Notes under the pieces: model-generated
Seen by the model: only the letters and a program-made list of their open reading frames with translations
The model's database searches: none
Told to the model about the DNA's origin: nothing
NCBI GenBank assembly: GCA_910577805.1
Contig: CAJTOE010000007.1
Location: forward strand, 1-34,498
Length of the DNA: 34,498 nt
Source of the DNA: an uncultured Oscillospiraceae bacterium
Lineage (GTDB): Bacteria > Bacillota > Clostridia > Oscillospirales > Oscillospiraceae
Direction of reading: 5' to 3'
Shown: positions 30,132-34,498 of the stretch, piece after piece
Layout: each line of letters opens with the position of its first letter
Numbering within the stretch: position 1 is the first letter of the stretch
Made by a program: the position numbers and the translations under genes

Positions 30132-32837
30132 TCAGCGCAGAACCGCGTTCAGCTCCGTTTTCAGCGCGTCCAGAATCGCCTGCACATCTGCGTCGGCCTC
30201 CTCCGCGGTGAGGGACCGGTCGTCCGCCCGGAGGGTCAGGCTGAAGGCCACCGACTTCTTGCCCTCGTCGATCCCCTTGCCCCGGTACACGTCAAACAGC
30301 TTCACGTCCTTCAAAAGCCCCTTAGCTCCCTTCCGGATGCAGGCCTCCAGCGCGCCCACCGTGACCTCCTCGGCGCACACCACGGCGATGTCTCTGGCGA
30401 CAGAGGGGAATTTGGGCAGGGGCACGTACTCCACGCCCTCGCCTTGGGCCTGCATCAGCTCGTCAAAGCACAGCTCCGCGCAGTACAGCTCCGCGTCCAC
30501 GCCGAAATTCTTCGCCGCCAGAGGGTGGACCTGACCCAGGCAGCCGATGCAGTCCGTGCCGCTCCAGACCGTGGCACAGCGGCCGGGGTGGTAAGAAGGA
30601 TTCTCCTGCTCCGCCTCAAAGCGGACCTCCTTGGCCCGGATGTCCTTCAAAATGGCCTCCACGGCCCCCTTGAGCCGGTAGAAATCCATCTCTTCTCCGT
30701 ATGCGCCCAGGGTCAGCACCTTGCTCTCGTTGGCCAAGCCGTCCTCCCCGCCGGGCATATACACGCGGCCCAGCTCGTACAGCTTCACATTCTTGTTCCG
30801 GTAATTGTAGTTCCGGGCCAGGATATCCAGCATGGAGGGCAGGGTGGTCGTGCGCATAATGGAGGTGTCCTCCCCCAGGGGGTTCAAAATCTTGAAGGAT
30901 TTTCGATGGAAATCCTCCTCCGGCCAGCGAATCTTGTCGTAGTAGGTGGGCGAAATGAACGAGTAGGTGATGATCTCGTGATACCCGCAGGCCCGGCACA
31001 CCCGGCCCAAGGACTGCTCCAGCTTCTGTTCCGGGGAGTAACCGCCCAGGGTGGTCTGGCCCCGCATCAGGGTGGTGGGGATGTTGTTATAGCCGAAGAA
31101 CCGGGCCACTTCCTCCGCCAGGTCCGCCATTTCCTTCACGTCGCCCCGCCAGGAGGGCACCTGAATCATGCCCCGCTCCTGGGTGGTGGTAAAGCCGATT
31201 CGCTGAAGGATGGTGTACATCACGTTTTCCGCCACATCGGTGCCCAGCAGGGCGTTGATTTTATCCGGCTCCACCTTCAGAACCGTGGGCTGGGGCACAT
31301 AGTTCAGAATGTCGATCACGCCGTCCAGCACCTCGCCGGCCCCCAGCAGCTCCACCAGCTCACAGGCCCGGTCCACGGCGGGGAGGGTGTTTAAAATGTC
31401 CAATCCCTTCTCGAACTTTGCGGAGGCCTCCGTGCGCATTCCCAGCGCCAGGGCGGTCTTGCGGATGGTGGTCCCGTCGAAGTTGGCAGACTCAAAGACC
31501 ACATCCACCGTGTCCTCCACGATTTCGGAGTTCAGTCCGCCCATGATGCCCGCCAGGCCTACCGCACGGGTGTCGTCGGCAATGACCAGCATATTGGAAT
31601 TCAGCTTGCGGACATTGCCGTCCAGGGTGGTCAGCTCCTCGCCGTCCCGGGCGCGGCGGACAATGATTTTCCCGCCCTTCACATACCGGTAATCAAAGGC
31701 GTGCATGGGCTGGCCGTACTCCAGCATGACATAGTTGGTGATATCCACAATGTTGTTGATGGGACGCACGCCCATAGCCCGCAGCCGCTCCCGCATCCAC
31801 TTGGGGGAGGGCGCGATCTTCACGTTGCGGACCATCCGGGCGGTGTACCGGGGGCACAGCTCCGGGTCAGGGGTCTCCACGTCCAGAAGCTCCGGCAGGA
31901 CTCCGGCACCGCCCCCCTTCACCTCCGGCTGGTGGAAACAGCAGGGCTTATCAAAGGTGGCGGCGGCCTCCCGCGCCAGGCCGATCACGCTGAGGCAGTC
32001 GGGGCGGTTGGGGGTGATCTCGAACTCCACCACATGGTCGTCCAGGCCGGTGATGGCTTTGATGTCGTCGCCGGGCTTGCAGTCCTCCTGAAGGACGAAA
32101 ATGCCGTCGGGGATGCAGTGGGGGAACTCCTTCTGCTCGGCGTGGAGGTCCGCCAGGGTGCAGATGGCGCGGGTTTTGGTATTATAAGCCACCAGGTCCA
32201 TGGAGTGGATATTCTGGCATTCCGTCTCCACCGTAGTGCCCACAGGGGAGCCGTCCTCCGCCCAGACCAGGGCCACAGACCAGCGGCCATCCCCCAGGGA
32301 CTTCACCTCACCCGCTCCGGCGGCTACTACGGGGCCAAAAATCTTGTGCCCCAGCTGAATATCCGCCGGAATGGAGGGCTTTTCCGGGTCCAGGGGCTTG
32401 TAGTCGTTCAGCAAAGCGGCGGCGGTAATCACCCCGTATGGGAAATCCCGCTCGTCCAGGCCCAGCTCCTTCAGGGAACAGAGCATACCGTTGGACAAAA
32501 CCCCTCTCAGCTTGCCCTTCTCGATTTTCTTGCCGCCGGGGAGGGTGGATTTGTGCAGGGCCGCGGGCACCAGATCGCCCACATGGATGTTCCAGGCCCC
32601 GGTGACGATCTGGACCGGCTCCGGCTGGCCCACATCCACCTGGCATACCCACATGTGGTCGGAATCCGGGTGGCGCTCCATGGACTGGATGCGGCCCACC
32701 ACCACGTTGGAAATTTCTTCGCCCAGGTCGTGGGTCAGCTCCACCTTGGAGCCGGACAGGGTCATGGCTTCTGCGAACTCTCTGTCGCTGGCGTCAATGG
32801 AGACGAACTCACTGAGCCATTTTCTGCTTAAATTCAT
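30132..32837 (-). CDS. pheT: Phenylalanine-tRNA ligase beta subunit, with an insertion
   Basis: A 901-residue beta subunit that forms the alpha2-beta2 synthetase with PheS. Landmarks are MNLSRKWLSEFV, the tRNA-binding OB fold (NVVVGRI to SNGMLCSLKELGL), FEITPNRPDCLSVIG, the B5 domain, the catalytic-like core (ARFFGYNNIPTTLMRG) and the C-terminal anticodon-recognition domain (LPKFPSVARDIAVV). Usual length is about 790-810, so this one is roughly 100 residues long for its family. The excess lies between KELGLDERDFP and PDGIFVLQED (about 134-240), inside the tRNA-binding domain. ATG 32837 has AAGGAG 8 nt upstream. It is transcribed with pheS. Confidence 0.95.
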   Translation of the reverse strand: MNLSRKWLSEFVSIDASDREFAEAMTLSGSKVELTHDLGEEISNVVVGRIQSMERHPDSDHMWVCQVDVGQPEPVQIVTGAWNIHVGDLVPAALHKSTLPGGKKIEKGKLRGVLSNGMLCSLKELGLDERDFPYGVITAAALLNDYKPLDPEKPSIPADIQLGHKIFGPVVAAGAGEVKSLGDGRWSVALVWAEDGSPVGTTVETECQNIHSMDLVAYNTKTRAICTLADLHAEQKEFPHCIPDGIFVLQEDCKPGDDIKAITGLDDHVVEFEITPNRPDCLSVIGLAREAAATFDKPCCFHQPEVKGGGAGVLPELLDVETPDPELCPRYTARMVRNVKIAPSPKWMRERLRAMGVRPINNIVDITNYVMLEYGQPMHAFDYRYVKGGKIIVRRARDGEELTTLDGNVRKLNSNMLVIADDTRAVGLAGIMGGLNSEIVEDTVDVVFESANFDGTTIRKTALALGMRTEASAKFEKGLDILNTLPAVDRACELVELLGAGEVLDGVIDILNYVPQPTVLKVEPDKINALLGTDVAENVMYTILQRIGFTTTQERGMIQVPSWRGDVKEMADLAEEVARFFGYNNIPTTLMRGQTTLGGYSPEQKLEQSLGRVCRACGYHEIITYSFISPTYYDKIRWPEEDFHRKSFKILNPLGEDTSIMRTTTLPSMLDILARNYNYRNKNVKLYELGRVYMPGGEDGLANESKVLTLGAYGEEMDFYRLKGAVEAILKDIRAKEVRFEAEQENPSYHPGRCATVWSGTDCIGCLGQVHPLAAKNFGVDAELYCAELCFDELMQAQGEGVEYVPLPKFPSVARDIAVVCAEEVTVGALEACIRKGAKGLLKDVKLFDVYRGKGIDEGKKSVAFSLTLRADDRSLTAEEADADVQAILDALKTELNAVLR

Positions 32838-33114
32838 ATCGAAAACTCCTTACTTTTATTTAAAATCCAACAGGTCATACCCAAGCAATAGACCGCCCCC
32901 AGCCCCAGCGCGGTCAGGGGCGCTTTCAGCAGGAAAATCACCAGCCACGCCGCCGCGCAGAGGCGCCCACCGCCCCCAGAGCGTCCGCCCCCAGGAAGCG
33001 GCCCACCAGCACGGTATCCACAAAGCTGTAAAGCTGTTGAAATACCGTGCCGAACACCAGGGGGAGGGCGAAGAAAAATAACTGCTTCAGGGGGTGGCCT
33101 TGGGTCAGCTCCAT
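32834..33114 (-). pseudogene. Remnant of a MATE-family efflux transporter between pheS and pheT
   Basis: From ATG 33114 (overlapping the pheS stop as ATGA) an open frame of 58 codons reads MELTQGHPLKQLFFFALPL, then FQQLYSFVDTVLVGRFLG and ADALGAVGAS. This is the N-terminus of a MATE transporter (usually around 450 residues). It stops at 32940-32938. A second hydrophobic piece (AAWLVIFLLKAPLTALGLGA, with a short charged end) continues in a shifted frame up to the pheT start and may be the transporter's C-terminus. The gene has therefore probably lost its middle and is dead, yet it keeps its coupled start in the pheST operon. Confidence 0.72.
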
Positions 33115-34139
33115 CAGAACTGCTCCAGGAAACGCACGTCGTTCTCAAAAATCAGCCGCAGGTCGGAGATTTTGAACCGGCGCATTGCGGTACGCTCCAG
33201 GCCCATGCCGAAGGCCCAGCCGGACCAGATTTCCGGGTCGATGCCGGACATGCGCAGTACGTTGGGGTGAATCATGCCGGCCCCTAAAATCTCAATCCAG
33301 CCCTCTCCCTTACAGGTGGGACAGCCCGCGCCGCCGCACTTGTGGCACTGCACGTCCATCTCGCAGGAGGGCTCGGTGAAGGGGAAGTGATGGGGGCGGA
33401 ACCGGGTGACGGTGCCTGCGCCGAACAGCTGCTCCGCCAGCAGGTTCAGGGTGCCCTTCAGGTCCGCCATGGTGACGTTCTTGTCAATGACCATGCCCTC
33501 CACCTGATGGAACATGGGGGAGTGGGTGGCGTCCACCTCATCCTTGCGGTACACCCGGCCCGGCGCTACGATGCGGATGGGCAGAGGCATAGTCTCCATG
33601 GCCCGGACCTGCATGGGGCTGGTCTGGGAGCGGAGCATGACCCGGCTGTCCGCGTCGAAGTAGAAGGTATCCGACCAGTCTCTGGAGGGGTGGCCCTCCT
33701 CGGCGTTGAGCTTGTCGAAGTTATAGGAGGCAAGCTCCACCTCCGGTCCGTCCAGGACCGTAAAGCCCATGCCGACAAAAATGTCCTTGATCTCGTCCAG
33801 GGCGATATACATGGGATGCTTGTGGCCCAGGGCGGCCTCCTGGCCGGGGATGGTCACGTCCAAAGCCTCGGCTTTCATTTTCAGGTCCAGCGCGGCGGCG
33901 GCCAGCTTTTGGGAGGTAAGCTCAATGGTCTCCTCCAGGACGGAGCGGACCTCGTTGGCCAGAGCGCCCATAGCGGGCCGATCCTGGGCGGACAGCTTGC
34001 CCATCTGCTTCAAAACGGCGGTCAGCTCGCCCTTTTTGCCCAAATACCGCACCCGCAGCTCCTCCAGGGCGGCGGGGTTCTCCGCACCGGTGATTGCTTC
34101 CAGCGCCTCGCGTTCGATTTTCGCTAACTGTTCTTTCAT
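33114..34139 (-). CDS. pheS: Phenylalanine-tRNA ligase alpha subunit
   Basis: A 341-residue class II synthetase subunit. After an N-terminal coiled coil (1-85) come HKHPMYIALDEI, the motif 2 region RVYRKDEVDATHSPMFHQ, FTEPSCEMDVQC, a zinc-finger-like CHKCGGAGCPTC and motif 3 GMGLERTAM. Together with PheT it charges tRNA-Phe. ATG 34139 has AAGGAG 8 nt upstream, after the T-box terminator. Length is typical. An upstream in-frame extension is only the T-box leader read as protein. Confidence 0.96.
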   Translation of the reverse strand: MKEQLAKIEREALEAITGAENPAALEELRVRYLGKKGELTAVLKQMGKLSAQDRPAMGALANEVRSVLEETIELTSQKLAAAALDLKMKAEALDVTIPGQEAALGHKHPMYIALDEIKDIFVGMGFTVLDGPEVELASYNFDKLNAEEGHPSRDWSDTFYFDADSRVMLRSQTSPMQVRAMETMPLPIRIVAPGRVYRKDEVDATHSPMFHQVEGMVIDKNVTMADLKGTLNLLAEQLFGAGTVTRFRPHHFPFTEPSCEMDVQCHKCGGAGCPTCKGEGWIEILGAGMIHPNVLRMSGIDPEIWSGWAFGMGLERTAMRRFKISDLRLIFENDVRFLEQF

Positions 34140-34180
34140 GGTGAAAACTCCTTCAATCAAATAAAAATCTTCCGGACAAC

Positions 34181-34414
34181 AAAAATGCCTTTCCTCCCAA
34201 AAACTGGGACGAAAGGCCAAACCCTCCGCGGTACCACCCGCATTCGCGTCAACACGCGCACTTGTACTGCGATAACGGTGCAGGGGCCGTCCCGCTCTCA
34301 CGGGCTGCTTCCGGGCGAACTAAGCGGGGTCCCATCAGAGCGGCTTTCAGCCGGTGACCGCTCCTCTCTGCTATGGGGAAACGCGCTATTTTCCCGTTCT
34401 ACGCAATTTCTACC
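34181..34414 (-). ncRNA. T-box riboswitch leader of pheST
   Basis: The minus-strand leader contains the T-box core TGGTACCGCG (34236-34227) and, just after it, a terminator: a GCCTTTC...GAAAGGC stem (about 34217-34187) with a T run at 34185-34181. A UUC Phe specifier may be at 34319-34317 (position inferred from the sequence, not folded). Uncharged tRNA-Phe would favour the antiterminator and turn on pheS and pheT. Confidence 0.9.
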
Positions 34415-34420
34415 GTATTT

Positions 34421-34449
34421 CTTATAACATACTTTCGGGGGAATTGCAA
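34421..34449 (-). promoter_or_regulatory. Sigma-A-type promoter of the pheST operon
   Basis: On the minus strand TTGCAA (34449-34444), a 17-bp spacer and TATAAG (34426-34421) give a start near 34414, correctly placed for the T-box leader. The remaining 34450-34498 shows nothing I can call. Confidence 0.65.
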
Positions 34450-34498
34450 GAGGGAATTTTGAAGCGCGGGGTTTGTGGGGGGGGGTGAGGGGGAAAAC

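Noticed and set aside
32834..33148. A 104-codon frame between pheS and pheT as a genuine protein
   Set aside because: Its N-terminal half is Pro/Gly/Arg-rich nonsense from the wrong frame of the MATE remnant. Only the last part looks like real membrane sequence, so the region is better treated as a broken transporter.
1..34498. CRISPR arrays, rRNA, tRNA genes and insertion-sequence transposases
   Set aside because: I saw no regularly spaced direct repeats, no tRNA or rRNA signatures and no transposase motifs. The only mobile-element enzyme is the serine recombinase.

Overview
The window looks like a chromosomal segment of a GC-rich, spore-forming gut Clostridium-type bacterium, probably Oscillospiraceae (Flavonifractor, Pseudoflavonifractor, Lawsonibacter or Oscillibacter-like). 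This is an inference from several traits: a T-box-controlled pheST operon, strong AGGAGG ribosome sites, TTG/GTG starts, SpoIID and SigK sporulation sequences, a DUF6440 small protein, QueH instead of QueG, and a CTCATCCG-type dispersed repeat. Positions 1-2450 are more AT-rich and look like the end of a mobile element that extends off the left edge.

Layout. 1-2450: a terminator, two small unknown genes and a large serine recombinase. The recombinase is followed after about 40 nt by what reads as the last codons of sigK, so the element may be a skin-like sigK intervening element. 2660-3664: cysK behind a consensus sigma-A promoter. 3761-13899: a signalling block with three hybrid histidine kinases, a free-standing Hpt protein and a receiver-HD-GYP c-di-GMP phosphodiesterase. 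No DNA-binding output is present, which suggests a phosphorelay that ends in c-di-GMP degradation. 13927-16923 (minus): a SpoIID/SPOR-like exported protein and queA. 17019-20787: a DUF1835/DUF3658 protein followed by asd-dapA-dapB (aspartate to diaminopimelate/lysine). 20788-24155: a repeat hairpin, a Na/Pi cotransporter-PhoU fusion, a 2-hydroxyacid dehydrogenase and a DUF6440 protein. 24138-26260 (minus): an N-acetylneuraminate lyase-like gene, a YpsA/SLOG protein and queH. 26311-28402 (minus): a MoxR AAA+ ATPase and a VWA protein.

28421-29942 is the most unusual part. A MerR regulator with two C-terminal membrane helices is read from a MerR-type promoter with a 19-bp spacer, apparently as a leaderless message. 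Two small two-helix membrane proteins and a YbjQ protein follow. The MerR protein and both small membrane proteins end in the same helix-pair plus 13-residue tail (E-[IV]-x-[KG]-G-E-x-D-[DE]-A-x-x-Y-COOH). Each tail's DNA also carries the Shine-Dalgarno and start codon of the next gene.

29961-30117 is a full-length copy of the dispersed repeat. 30132-34449 (minus) is a T-box leader with pheS and pheT. A decayed MATE transporter lies between pheS and pheT, and PheT has an insertion of roughly 100 residues.

All assignments rest on reading the sequence and on recalled family motifs. No database search was run.
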